From Phoma sp. XZ068 (lineage: Eukaryota; Ascomycota; Dothideomycetes; Pleosporales; Didymellaceae): 64,000 bases of DNA. Where the stretch lies: the NCBI GenBank assembly GCA_004835665.1, contig RBKR01000001.1:558001-622000 (forward strand), read 5' to 3'. The translations under genes and the position numbers were made by a program. Position 1 is the stretch's first letter. Every line of letters begins with the position of its first letter. A model generated the notes under the pieces. The model saw only the letters and a list, made by a program, of their open reading frames with translations, ran no database searches and was not told the origin of the DNA. Positions 32,012 through 42,273 of this stretch are shown here, one piece after another.

Positions 32012-32371
32012 ATGCAACTCCAGACAGTCCTCCTCACTGGCCTAGGGTTAGCCAATAGCATCGCCGCGGATCGTATATTGACGAACACCGCTTGTTCTTT
32101 TCTAGGGGCATGCAGCTCGTCAGGAGTATGGGTCAATGACTTCGATGAACACTTTTATATTGATGCCAATGAGGGTTGCCGGGACCCTGATGTTCCGTAC
32201 ATATGGAATGTTTGCATGGATTGGGGGAATGGCAGGGCTCATTTTAATGCTAATGGTCAGAACAAGAGGTGCTTGAGGAGAGGACCGGATTTTGACGTGG
32301 GGCCATGCGGCAGTGGTAATCTCGCGCAGTGTTCCCGACAATGGTGGGAGGAAGTGGCCTGCACCTGGTAA
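32012..32371 (+). CDS. Secreted 8-cysteine small protein, candidate effector
   Basis: A single-exon 119-residue protein. Residues 1-19 form a signal peptide (MQLQTVLLTGLGLANSIAA). The mature ~100 residues hold eight cysteines (28, 34, 56, 68, 87, 99, 107, 117), allowing four disulfides, and are rich in Asp, Asn, Gly and Trp. The C-terminal part reads CSRQWWEEVACTW. No known family is recognised. Small size, secretion, even cysteine number and position beside an AT-rich, gene-poor stretch are the usual features of plant-pathogen effector candidates; that is inference, as the host or life style is unknown. The ATG lies directly at the start of the signal peptide and no intron is needed. Flanking DNA on both sides lacks genes for 460 bp or more. 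Confidence 0.7.
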   Translation: MQLQTVLLTGLGLANSIAADRILTNTACSFLGACSSSGVWVNDFDEHFYIDANEGCRDPDVPYIWNVCMDWGNGRAHFNANGQNKRCLRRGPDFDVGPCGSGNLAQCSRQWWEEVACTW

Positions 32372-32832
32372 TTTGGCGGTACCACAAACATTGTCGTCAA
32401 GAATATACCCTATGGCTATGTTGTATTAGGGGGAGATGAAGCCACCTTCGATAAGTTAGATCAAGTGAAAGCTGATACATTTCTATATACGTGTCAGTTA
32501 ATGAAGGAGAAGAATGGAAGACCTTTTTTTGGTCTTAGCAGTTCTTTCTCATTGGGTCGATATGAAATCTCCGCCCTGTCAGACGTACTTCATCACGACC
32601 CCAATGACCCACTCTGGCATATTGCAGCTCGTCGCCTAATCATAGTCAGACCATTCAAGTTCAGGATGAGTGATTCGCACGGATTTCGAGTACATCTTGA
32701 CCACTCCCATCCGCATAGCTGAAGATATTTAGGTGAAATCGCTCCATGGTCGCGCGCCATTTCGACGTACTACTTGAGTGCGATATCATGGTCTCCTTAT
32801 TCCTTTCCTACTATATACAATAAGTACTCCAA
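32372..32832. other. Convergent intergenic region
   Basis: About 460 bp, no gene seen. Confidence 0.5.
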
Positions 32833-33832
32833 TTACTGTGCACCGAAGAACCTCGCTTTGTTTGCGGGCGCACCTTCCCAATCCACATCGTGCGCGAAAA
32901 TGATCTCAACGCCCTCTTTCTCCAATACCCGAATCCTCCCTATAGTCTCCTCAGCTTGCTTACGGTCCACATGTATACAACAAATATGACCTTCTCCATC
33001 GGTCCACTCCCCGATCTCCCTTTCACCAGTCAACAACCGCCGGTCATGGCATGCATCGCCGCCGAGATAGATGTAGTGGTCTTCTGAAGTTCGGGCGAGT
33101 AGGTTGATATGGCCGGGAAGGTGCCCAGGTGCGTTGACGATAAGAAGCGAGCCGTCATTGAAAAGGTCGAGAGTTTGTGGGAGCGAGCCGTGGGGGCGCC
33201 ACGGTGAGTTGAGGTTCAAGGCACCTAGTGCGACTGCTGAATTTTGTTCATTTAAGGTATTTCTGGAAGGATCAGACGGCTCAATGCTCCGCTCCTCTGG
33301 TAGTAGATCCGGCTCGAAGAAGGAATGTCCTCCATGAAATTTGGGTGAAGTGCCGGCTAGCAGTGCAAGTGCTCCATGGCCAACAACGAAGGTTGATGAC
33401 GGAAAATCACGAGGTTCACCTATGTGGTCCCAATGTACCTGATGCATCTTAGCTGGTGACAACAAAAAGGGGAGCAAAACTAACATGCGAATAGATGACA
33501 TAGTCAATATCGTCCGGTGTTAAACCACCTTTCAAAAGGTTCCTGATAACATCTGGCTCAGTTGTGATAGGCCGTCTGTTCTCAGTGTGCTCTTGTATTG
33601 GCTGTGGATACCGTCCCAAATCTCTTCTAAGACCAAGGTCAAATAAAATGCGGGTCAATTTGCCCGTACGACCATCAACATGCTGGATGAGGAACGCTAA
33701 AGACGGGACCGTTCTACGCGCTTCGAGAAACGAAGGCTTGACGAACTGATGCTCTGGAAGAGTAAAATGACCGCACGACAGAGCGTGTACGGAGACAGTA
33801 GGTGATGAGGTCGGAGGAGAGCTTTGAGGCAT
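32833..33832 (-). CDS. Metallo-beta-lactamase-fold hydrolase, lactonase-like
   Basis: Two exons, 33485-33832 and 32833-33438, give 317 residues. The 46-bp intron (gttagt...catcag) splits the metal-binding motif, and splicing restores SHVHWDH (H116, H118, D120, H121). Further ligands fit APGHLPGH (H222), LGGDACHD (D244) and FAHDVDW (H299), so the di-zinc site of the fold is complete. The N-terminal LSCGHFTLPEHQF and FDLGLRRDLGRYP resemble fungal relatives of N-acyl-homoserine-lactone lactonases. A lactone or ester hydrolase is the likely activity, with the substrate unknown. It is divergent, over 350 bp, from a dehydrogenase gene and next to a carboxymuconolactone-decarboxylase-like gene. This suggests a small catabolic cluster for a lactone or aromatic acid. 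Confidence 0.83.
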
Positions 33833-34182
33833 ACCGCTTGACTTTTGTTACATCAATCTCGTATGGATAACTGAATGTGATGAGACGTGAGGAATTCAGT
33901 TCAACATGATTTAATGGAATGTTAGCCAACAGAATTAGGGACTCCGAGCAGATGCAGGCCCACATATATTATGGATATATGCATGTTGGCCAAGCTGTAT
34001 TGCCGAAGCTGGGGAAGCTCTTACCCCGCTCGCTAGCCTGCTGCCATTGCTTTCGTAAGAATTTGTGCATGTCATCGTCGTCATTGTACTGTATTTGTTT
34101 TCTTTTGCCAGTTTCCATATTCGCTATTGCAATCACAACTACCAACGTACCTTGGGGAACAGGACTTATTTAACCAACCACT
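33833..34182. promoter_or_regulatory. Shared divergent upstream region lactonase-like / dehydrogenase
   Basis: A 350-bp gap between two divergent starts. Co-regulation of both enzymes from here is plausible; no individual site is assigned. Confidence 0.4.
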
Positions 34183-35202
34183 ATGACTGATTCAACTGAG
34201 TTCAATACTTTGGGCTTCATCGGCCTTGGAGCCATGGGTCGACCTATGTTGGAACATTTGGCTAATAAATTGCCTAAGGAGTCACGCATATGGATTTACG
34301 ATGTTGTCGAGCAAGTCGTGGACGAAATCTGCGCCGCGTTTCCAGATCGAGTGCACAAAGGAACCAGCGCAGCAGACGTGGCTCAGCATGTAGTATGTTT
34401 GGTCTCATCAGGTCATATCGTTGTGTTGCTGACAATACAGGACACCATCCTAACTATGGTGCCCGAGGGCTCGCATGTCCGCGCGGTATATCTTGATCCG
34501 AAGACTGGCGTTTGCAGTACCGATATCTCCAACAAGCTGCTTGTGGACTGCTCAACAATTGATACAGCGACAAATCTAGAGGTTAAAGATCACATCGCTA
34601 AAAACTTCCCCTCAGCTTCATTCTACGACTCACCTGTCAGTGGAGGTGTAGTAGGAGCCATCAAGGGTACTATCGCCATATTCCTAGGCTGTGCGGAGAC
34701 GGATCCGAATTTTGGTCGTCTTACACAGTTGATGGAGCTTATGGGCAAGCAAGTGATACCTTGTGGTGGTCCATCCCTTGGTCTTGCTGCAAAGCTATCG
34801 AACAACTACCTATCCGGAATCATTGCAATCGCGTGTTCCGAGGCTTTCGATATGGGAATGAGATCTGGGCTCGATCCTAGAACGTTGGCAAAAGTGTATG
34901 CTGCTGGAACAGCGCAGAACACTATTTGTGACAAATTCTGTCCTGTTCCACACGTATATCCTGATGCGCCGTCATCAGGCGGATGGAAGCAAGGATTCAA
35001 GGTCCAGTTGATGCGGAAAGACTTCGGTTTAGCAGTGGAGATGGCGAAACGGGTTGGATCGAAGAATGTGCTAGGTGATATCGGACTGGAAACGTATGAC
35101 GGCGCTGCGAATGACCCGCAGTGTAGAGACCTCGATTCTCGTGTGGTATACCGGTATCTGGGTGGTCGAGAGGATTGGCAGTCAAAGCAAAAAGACGCAT
35201 AG
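34183..35202 (+). CDS. 3-hydroxyisobutyrate-dehydrogenase-like NAD(P)-dependent enzyme
   Basis: Two exons, 34183-34392 and 34441-35202, give 323 residues. The N-terminal Rossmann motif is GFIGLGAMGRPM. The substrate-binding motif is DSPVSGG (residues 133-139) and the catalytic Lys is in GLAAKLSNN (K188), all expected for the beta-hydroxyacid dehydrogenase family. The 48-bp intron (gtatgt...atacag) is a multiple of three without stops, so unspliced RNA would still be read through. Removing it joins VAQHV to DTILTMVPEGSHV, which matches the family spacing. The enzyme oxidises a 3-hydroxy acid with NAD or NADP; no mitochondrial leader is obvious, so it may not be the valine-pathway enzyme itself. 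Its neighbours point to a catabolic role. Confidence 0.85.
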   Translation: MTDSTEFNTLGFIGLGAMGRPMLEHLANKLPKESRIWIYDVVEQVVDEICAAFPDRVHKGTSAADVAQHVVCLVSSGHIVVLLTIQDTILTMVPEGSHVRAVYLDPKTGVCSTDISNKLLVDCSTIDTATNLEVKDHIAKNFPSASFYDSPVSGGVVGAIKGTIAIFLGCAETDPNFGRLTQLMELMGKQVIPCGGPSLGLAAKLSNNYLSGIIAIACSEAFDMGMRSGLDPRTLAKVYAAGTAQNTICDKFCPVPHVYPDAPSSGGWKQGFKVQLMRKDFGLAVEMAKRVGSKNVLGDIGLETYDGAANDPQCRDLDSRVVYRYLGGREDWQSKQKDA

Positions 35203-35482
35203 CATCCAGGACATCATTAGTTTATGCCATCAACATTGAGATGGGAGAGGGTCTGCATGGCTGAGGTCGATATACATGACGTCGCTGCAGAGTTGGCGAT
35301 GGGAATGGTGGGGCATTGAGGTGTACCCCGAGATCGGCTGCGGGGTGACCTATTGTAGAGTACCGAGGCCGTTAAGGTCCTCGACGGCTACTTTGACCAT
35401 CACAAAATCCTTTGTGTTCATAGTATTACTTGTCGCTATCCTGCTCTTAAGATCTTACCTCTCATCTATTGCACCTACAACC

Positions 35483-35950
35483 ATGCCTTCGACCGACCCC
35501 AAGTACGATGAGTTCCACCAGCAACTCTTCGAAGAAGGATTACAAATGCGAAAAAGTGTGGTTGGCGAAGAATACGTCAACAAAGCGCTGGAAGGTGGAT
35601 CCTCAGAGTTCTCGCGAGCTGGTCAAGAGTTCATTACGGAGTGGGCGTGGGGAAACGTATGGACGCGACCAGGTCTCGACAAGAAGCAGCGCAGCCTCCT
35701 CAATATCGGCATGCTGATGGCTCTCAACCGCGCACCTGAGCTTGCGGTGCACATCCGAGGCGCAAGAAATAATGGACTGTCTGAAATAGAGATCCGCGAG
35801 GCCATCATTCATGCAACAGTATACTGCGGTGCTCCGGCCGGCGTGGATGCGATGAAGACCGCTGAGAAGGTACTCAATGACATGGCAGAGAAAGGAGAGA
35901 TGCCGCGAGAGTTGGGTAATAGGAGTGAGAGAGCAGAGAGGAATGGTTGA
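35483..35950 (+). CDS. Carboxymuconolactone-decarboxylase (CMD) family protein
   Basis: A single-exon 155-residue protein. It has EFITEWAWGNVWTRPGL, then the CMD core DKKQRSLLNIGMLMALNR and LAVHIRGARNNGLSEIEIREA, and ends with the IIHATVYCGAPAGVDAM segment that carries the family's conserved Cys and His. Members include 4-carboxymuconolactone decarboxylases of the beta-ketoadipate route and AhpD-like peroxidase proteins; only one Cys is in this region, so decarboxylase-like is more likely. The ATG at 35483 gives a standard N-terminus. The same frame opens at 35276 and would add a hydrophobic segment (FVFIVLLVAILLL), an alternative membrane-anchored form. It follows the dehydrogenase gene in the same direction. 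Confidence 0.82.
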   Translation: MPSTDPKYDEFHQQLFEEGLQMRKSVVGEEYVNKALEGGSSEFSRAGQEFITEWAWGNVWTRPGLDKKQRSLLNIGMLMALNRAPELAVHIRGARNNGLSEIEIREAIIHATVYCGAPAGVDAMKTAEKVLNDMAEKGEMPRELGNRSERAERNG

Positions 35951-37432
35951 GGATGGCGGTTTACAGAGGGGCGGGGGTGCAGGTTGAGTGGTCTATTAGC
36001 ATCAAGACAGGCAATCTCGGCTTCAACACATCAAGCATTGACCATCAAAGCTCTCTTTACCAACATGCAGAACACTCCTGAAGCCGCTTCTCGTGATTGA
36101 ATGGTTTTGCAATTGTTAACAAGAAAGGACAGTCACGGGACCAACAAGCAAAACGTGTGGCCCGGTTTGCGTATAATGTTGGCCAGTAGACATTTGTACA
36201 TAGGACAGGAAAGACAAGTTTCAATACCATGTCATACAAAGCTTCGAAGCTAGCTCAGCTCAGAGACCTCGAACAATAGCATTCACGCCGGGAACGCAAT
36301 ATTTCTTCCTCAACGTCACTTACCAATCATGGAACCACAAAGTCTGATGCATCAAAGCTGATAATCAAATCGAATTAAAACGTCTCAGCAGCTGAGTTGA
36401 GCATTTGACTTGCAAATTAAGATGAAGGAACAAGATTGTGCTAGTCGAAGCAGAAGACTGGGTGCGGGATACATCTCTCTCGCCTAATGGATGTATATAC
36501 CGAGTGCCGAGAGACTCGCGTTCTGATCGATGGGGTTTTCAGGATGCGCTGGGCTTGAGTCTTGCTTAAACGATGAAGACATTGAAAAGACTCGTGGCTA
36601 GGAAAACGGTGAAAAGTAGGCGTTCCATGAGTGATTGGTTCGTCACTCGTGCCTCCAGATGGCGTCCCCTGAAAGTACACCCGTCCTTTACATGTAGTTA
36701 GAGACGATGATGAATCCAGTATTTAGAGCCTTGATCGATTCAGTTCTGCATATGTAGCTACACATGTTCCGTTCCAAGCACCAGCACCTGTCCAAAACAA
36801 CTACCGGTTAGGGTGGAAGGAACAGACACCCAAGCATTAGGTCAATAATTCATGGAATGCTTCGAACGGAGATTGATCTGCCTCTAAGAGAAGTGCTAGA
36901 CGAGTCTATCATGGAATGAGAAAGACGACGTTCGCTGATGAGGGTGACCTTACGCCGCTTCAATTGCATCGGCGGTTCGGAAGTCACTGTTGACGGTAGG
37001 TATTTAAACTTTGACAGTCGATTATACTGCACACTATGAGCAAGAAATACTGTGTATGACAGAGTTGCACCAGCCACACCTACGTTGTTCGTGTTGAGTG
37101 GAGTGAAGGGCGCAAGGGCTGAACTGAGATGGAAGGTGCTCGAAACTCAACCGTGCACGGGCCAATTGTGGCAGTGACGTTGCGCCCAACTTTGTGAATC
37201 ATCGCCGCCGGAGATCGAGAACACGACACGCTCTCCATAAAGTGTAAGTTCGCCCGAGGCCTCAGTGCTCCCTCTACATCCATCTGCAGCCGCCCAATCC
37301 CACCTTAACCGCCTGACAAATCCACGAGCCGACGCTCAGATACAAGAAGCTCACCCCCACCTCCAGATCATCACTTGGCCTTCCCACACGACACACATAT
37401 TTTCTCACCACCACACACAAACCACATCCAAC
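35951..37432. other. Long intergenic region
   Basis: About 1.5 kb upstream of MBF1. No gene is supported on either strand. Confidence 0.45.
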
Positions 37433-37977
37433 ATGTCTGAAGAGTGGGATTCCGTTACCAAGATTGGCAGCCGCACTCGTGGCGGTGCCGCCGGTCCTCG
37501 CGAGGCCGTTGTCAAGGGCAAGAGTGCGCTGAACGCCGCCCAGCGCAGCGGCGCTGTCATTTCGACAGACAAGAAGCAGTACACCACCGCCAACACTGCC
37601 GTAAGCACTCCCATCGGCTGGTGGCAAACTACACACTTTAAACATTTACTAACGCCTCAAAGTCCGGTAACACAGAAGGTCAGCGCCTGACCAAGGTCGA
37701 CCGCTCAGACGACATCATCAAGCCCAAGACCGTCGGTATCGTCGTTGGACAAGCCATCTCCAAGGCCCGCTCCGAGGCCAAGAACGACAAGGGCACCACC
37801 ATGACACAGAAGGATCTTGCAACAAAGTGCAACAGCACACCCACCATCATCGCCGACTTCGAGCGTGGCTCCGCGACACCGGACCAGAAGCTGCTTGGCA
37901 ACATGGAGCGTGTGCTCAACGTCATTCTGCGCGGTGACAAGATTGGGCAGCCCAAGTTCCCCAACAAGAAGAAATGA
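37433..37977 (+). CDS. MBF1: Multiprotein-bridging factor 1
   Basis: Two exons, 37433-37600 and 37663-37977, give 160 residues. The 62-bp intron starts gtaagc, has a ctaac branch site and ends caaag. The N-terminus is the typical [12 protein letters not shown] followed by a basic linker ([18 protein letters not shown]). The C-terminal half is the Cro/C1-type helix-turn-helix domain ([48 protein letters not shown]) and ends [11 protein letters not shown]1 links gene-specific activators to TBP and also limits frameshifting at stalled ribosomes. Length and domain order are those of the family. The pyrimidine-rich CACA-type leader directly upstream suits a highly expressed gene. Confidence 0.93.
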
Positions 37978-38641
37978 GCGGACATAGACAGCTAGGAGTC
38001 GCGCTGAGTCGCGGCTCTTGGGTTGGATTGCTCAAAAGCTGCGCATCTGTGCGATGGATCTTGTCTTTGATTAGCGGGCGTTAGATGGATATCACAGTGG
38101 AGGATTATCAAAATGGCATGCTTAGGCTGAATTAGCTCAGTAGCTTGATGCAGAATGCCACATCAGCCTTGCTTCGACATGGGCAATGGGTATGGTTTAG
38201 ATACTATATGAATCTATGACTTACGACCCACCAAAATCTTGACATTCAATGTGATTCTTTCTGTTCTATAAGTCAAGTACGGCCTAGCTAACTCACAGTA
38301 GCATATGTTGTCTCTGCTCACTTGACCAACACTGTTCGTGACTTGTTCCAAGGATGTAATTGGCCCAAGCCGCTAGCGTTTAATCCTACCGAGACCTCCC
38401 ATCGGTGCTCCTCCTCCATTTATACCTAGACACGCGGAAGATCGCGAAAGATCACACTCGCCTTGCGTTACACGTTCCGTATGTGATGTTAATTCAATCC
38501 AGCCCATACAAATACAGGTTCTGCGGCACCGGCATCTCCATGTACTCCCCTTTTGCCATTTCACTCCCTCCAGGTAACATGCTAACCCTTTCTAGACCTA
38601 TTTTCCTCCTATCAACCCTCACAATATTCTTATTCTACACC
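37978..38641. other. Intergenic region
   Basis: About 660 bp. An in-frame ATG at 38579 could extend the next gene; otherwise nothing is seen. Confidence 0.45.
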
Positions 38642-39706
38642 ATGTCCTCAGAGCCCTCTAAAAGTGTTCCAGTCCCGGCTTCTCCGCCGAGAGACTTCCA
38701 TTTCAAGTACACCGTACAAAAAGGGTTGTTTCTGCAGTCTGAAGACTCGACTGACGACACTACGTTTGACTTCGTGAGCAACCTTGAGCTCATGATTCTC
38801 TGGAACAGTTGATTAACACTATTTTAGAAGAAGCAGAACTTCGGCTTAATCAACAGAGACTACCCCACCGACAAGGAAGACTCAGACGAACAGATATGGC
38901 CCCGGTTCGAGCGCTACATCCGCTCCCTCGCCACATCCGCCCCAGAAGGCGAGAGCGTCAAGGTCCTTTTCCTCGGCCGCCACGGCCAAGGCTGGCACAA
39001 CGTCGCGGAGTCAAAATACGGAACAAAAGCCTGGGACTGCTACTACTCCTTCCTCGACGGCTACGACGGCCTCACCTGGTCAGACGCCCTGCTCACCCCA
39101 GTCGGCCAGCAACAAGCCCGCGACGTCAACGCCCTCTGGAAAGAGCAACTTCAGCACGGCATCCCCGCCTCGGAAACATACTACGTCTCCCCGCTAACCC
39201 GCACCATCGAGACCGCAGACCTGTCGTTCCAAGGCCTAGATTTACCGCAGGGAAAAGAGTATAACCCGTACATCAAAGAACTCCTACGCGAAGCCCTGGG
39301 CGTACACACTTGCGACCGACGCTCCAGTAAGACCGTCATAGCGAAGAACTTCCCGCACGTCACTTTCGAGCCGGACTTCTCCGACCCAGATCCCCTCTGG
39401 GAAGCTGACTACCGCGAGCCCACGTCCGCGCGGCGGTACCGGCTCGCCACGTTCCTGGACGACGTGTTTGCGAGCGACGACGGTGTGTTTCTGAGCTTCA
39501 CGAGCCACTCGGGCGCGATTGGGAGTATTCTCGAGGCGGTGGGACATCGGAATTTTGCGTTGGAGACTGGGGGTGTAATTCCCGTGGTGTTGAGGGCGAA
39601 GAGGGTAAAAGGGGGGAGGGAGGTGCCGCCCAAAGAACCGAGTGAGGCGCCTCCTATGTGTGATGGGCCGCCGGAGATGGAGGGAAATCATATCAGTACT
39701 GGGTAG
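38642..39706 (+). CDS. Histidine phosphatase / phosphoglycerate-mutase family protein
   Basis: Two exons, 38642-38773 and 38828-39706, give 336 residues. The 54-bp intron begins gtgagc, ends tttag and contains an in-frame stop. After splicing the protein reads DFHFKYTV...FGLINRDYPTD and then VLFLGRHGQGWHNVAE, with the catalytic RHG. A second catalytic region has YVSPLTRTIETADLSF, and SFTSHSGAIGSIL carries the second histidine. The order and spacing fit fungal PMU1-like members of the superfamily, which are phosphatases rather than glycolytic mutases. An upstream in-frame ATG (38579) would add a hydrophobic leader (PIFLLSTLTIFLFYT), so a secreted or anchored form is possible. Substrate unknown. 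Confidence 0.83.
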
Positions 39707-39985
39707 GAAGGGCGAATACTAGAATTAGCATGTGAATATCCGCCGCTATAATAGAGCGTGCATAACATAGTGAGAATCTCGTGCATATCATAATCTTCTT
39801 TGCGATTGAGTTGCACTGATTTGGTAGTGGTGTTTCATTTCGGGGTACATCGCTCTGATATCGAGTCTATCTGCAGGTCGCTCTCAAGAACGTTTTTTGA
39901 GAACCTTCAACCCAACCGGAACCGGAACGCCGTTGCATGCATGCACCATTCCAGACATCCCTCATAACATCTCGCTCCTGGTACA

Positions 39986-41117
39986 TTACAAGTTCGCCTG
40001 CTGCTGCTCCGCCTCTCGCTCGACCTCGTACTTGAAGTCAAAGTAGGGCTTGTCGAAGTGGTGCACGCGCACGTAGCCGTCCTCACCGCCCGAGCAGTAC
40101 GAGGTGCCCTGCGGGTGCACGGCGACGTAGTTGAGCGGGCCGAAGTGGCCACGTACACGGCCAATCTCCTCGGCGAAGATCTTGTGGTAGAAGCGGGCTT
40201 CGAACTTACCCTGGCGGGCAGAGGTGGTTGTGACGTCCATGGCGGCCTGTCCACCGCCGAGGATAACGTAGTCTTTTACGGGGGTGATGGCGGCGCTGTT
40301 GAGGGGTGTGTCGGCGACGTAGGACTTGAGGACATCGAGGGTCTCGACATCGACGAGCTTGGCCGTCTTGTCCTTGGAGGCGGTGATGAAGTATGTGCGG
40401 TCTGCTGACCACTGGAGGTCGGTGACTGCGCGTGTTAGCCTGATGCTGTCATTCCAAACTTTTTGTACGCACTCTGCATGTCTGGCTCGTGGACATCGTA
40501 GTTGCTGCTGAGCAGCTCGCCGGTCTTGCCATCCCACTGTGTCACGGAGCCGTCCTCGTGGCCGGAGATGATGTACTTGGCGAGGTAGGAGAAGCCAGCG
40601 ACGGTGGCCTTGCTCTCATCGCAGACTATCCGCAGCAGCTGCTCGTCCGACTGGGTGGCCTCGACATCCGGGTTGATCTCGTATACGACAATGGTGGACA
40701 GGTGCCCGGAGCGCTTCTCGGTGACACCCAGCAGCTGGCGGCCGTCGGGCGAGAACTCGACGCGCTTGATGGATGTGGCAAACTCCCAGGTCTTGAGCAG
40801 CCTGCCTGTCTTGACCTCCCACAGGCGCATTGTGTTGTCGGCGCCGCCGGTCGCGAGCAGCTCAGAGGTGGGGTTGACGTCGACGGTCCACAGGGCTCCG
40901 ACGTGGCCGTGGTATGTGCCTAACCGCTCGCCGTTGTGTGAATCTGCATCCTGTCAGCGGGCTGCACGCGCTCTGCCTGCGCTGGCTGCGTAGAGGTTTA
41001 CTGACACCATGCGCACACAACATGGTCCTTGGAGACAGAGAAAATGATGTCGCCGTCGGCGTTGTATTTGACCTGCGTGAGCGCACGCTCGTGGCCCGAG
41101 AGAAGAATCGGCCTCAT
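39986..41117 (-). CDS. TIF34: Eukaryotic translation initiation factor 3 subunit I (eIF3i/TIF34)
   Basis: Three exons, 41006-41117, 40473-40943 and 39986-40425, give 340 residues. Introns of 62 and 47 bp were placed because they rebuild [17 protein letters not shown] and [14 protein letters not shown]. The protein is a seven-bladed WD40 propeller: [19 protein letters not shown], then [19 protein letters not shown] and [15 protein letters not shown], and later [13 protein letters not shown]. The eIF3i-specific [18 protein letters not shown] with DVTTT and the C-terminal [19 protein letters not shown] also match. eIF3i binds eIF3b and eIF3g in the 43S pre-initiation complex. Length equals the family norm. 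The frame extends upstream of the chosen ATG only through low-complexity Pro-rich sequence. Confidence 0.93.
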
Positions 41118-42273
41118 GTCTGCGGTGGGTAGGGGCGAGGGGGGCGGTTCGAGGGGTGGGCGTGGCCTTTGTAGTTGCGGTGACTCTCGCTGCCGTGCTC
41201 GATTGTTCGAACCTGTGGGATGGAAATGTGCTAATTTCATAGCGCTAAACCGCATGTGCCCCGCATTTAGCCACGACGTCGTCCATCACGCCCATCACCG
41301 CGACCTACCACTAATCTGCACATGTCAAACTTCAAACATCGGAAGCACTTTGACTTGATATCCTTTTGCGAATCTCTGAAGATCTTCAGTGTCTTTCAGC
41401 ATTGTATGTGAGCCTGCACACGCTCGTAATAAAATACACCACCACCTGCATCAAGCTATCTGCACCTCAGTAGCTCGTTGCAACACCCTGAAGGATCTCT
41501 GACTCACTTGCGCTCTGTATCACACAAGCAGGGGCTTTTTCATATCTCAGCCGTCATTTCCTTTAGGCGTCCCGTGAGTCACACTTTAATGTAGGAAGCT
41601 CACGTCAATCCGTCGAGCAGTCGCTCTGAGTTTCCAATTTTGGTCTTTGCTTCTTTTCGTTCCTTCTAGCTATCATTAACCTCTCTATTTGTACGCTACA
41701 CAAGTATCAGCACAGCCTGTGTAGTTGCCTCCCCGACAACCAAGTAGCCAGCTCCGAGTACTACGCATCGTACCTAAGCGGAAATGCAGTGAGACAGAAC
41801 GACGAAGTACTTTGGTGTTCATCTCCTTTAAAGTAGACTCTATACTTGATGGCTCTCGACAAGACACCAGGGCTAGTAGAAATGTAGTAAGACAGAACGA
41901 CAAAGTACTTGTTCATCTTCCTTAGAGTGAACCTATACACTCGAATGGACAGGGCTGGCGCGATACTCTCACGTTACCTTTTGAACTACATTACAGCCTT
42001 CGAATTTAGCACGCGAGAACACCGGAATCTCACAATGTACCAATAGAATTGTCATCCCGAAGTAGTCTGAATGAGAGTCGGGATGAATCGCAGTTAAGGG
42101 CTCATGGTGACAACGCCTTGGCGCAAACGCTCCTGCCTTCTGAGCGTCCCACATGCAATCAACACAGAACCTTCGTCTCTCAATCGCCAAATCAACCTTC
42201 TTGACTATAGTGACCTGCTTCCAGGTCGCAAGTCCAGCGCTAGCAGTGATAACACGCCCTGCAGTCCGAAATC
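41118..42273. other. Intergenic region with a degenerate direct repeat
   Basis: About 1.15 kb without a supported gene. Contains the repeat pair listed separately. Confidence 0.5.
41781..41938. repeat. Degenerate direct repeat, two ~60-65 bp copies
   Basis: Copy 1 at 41781-41845 and copy 2 at 41879-41938 share the core AGACAGAACGAC. In their first 33 bases they differ only by three C/T or G/A changes; later they differ by small gaps. The copies lie 98 bp apart start to start. Confidence 0.75.
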
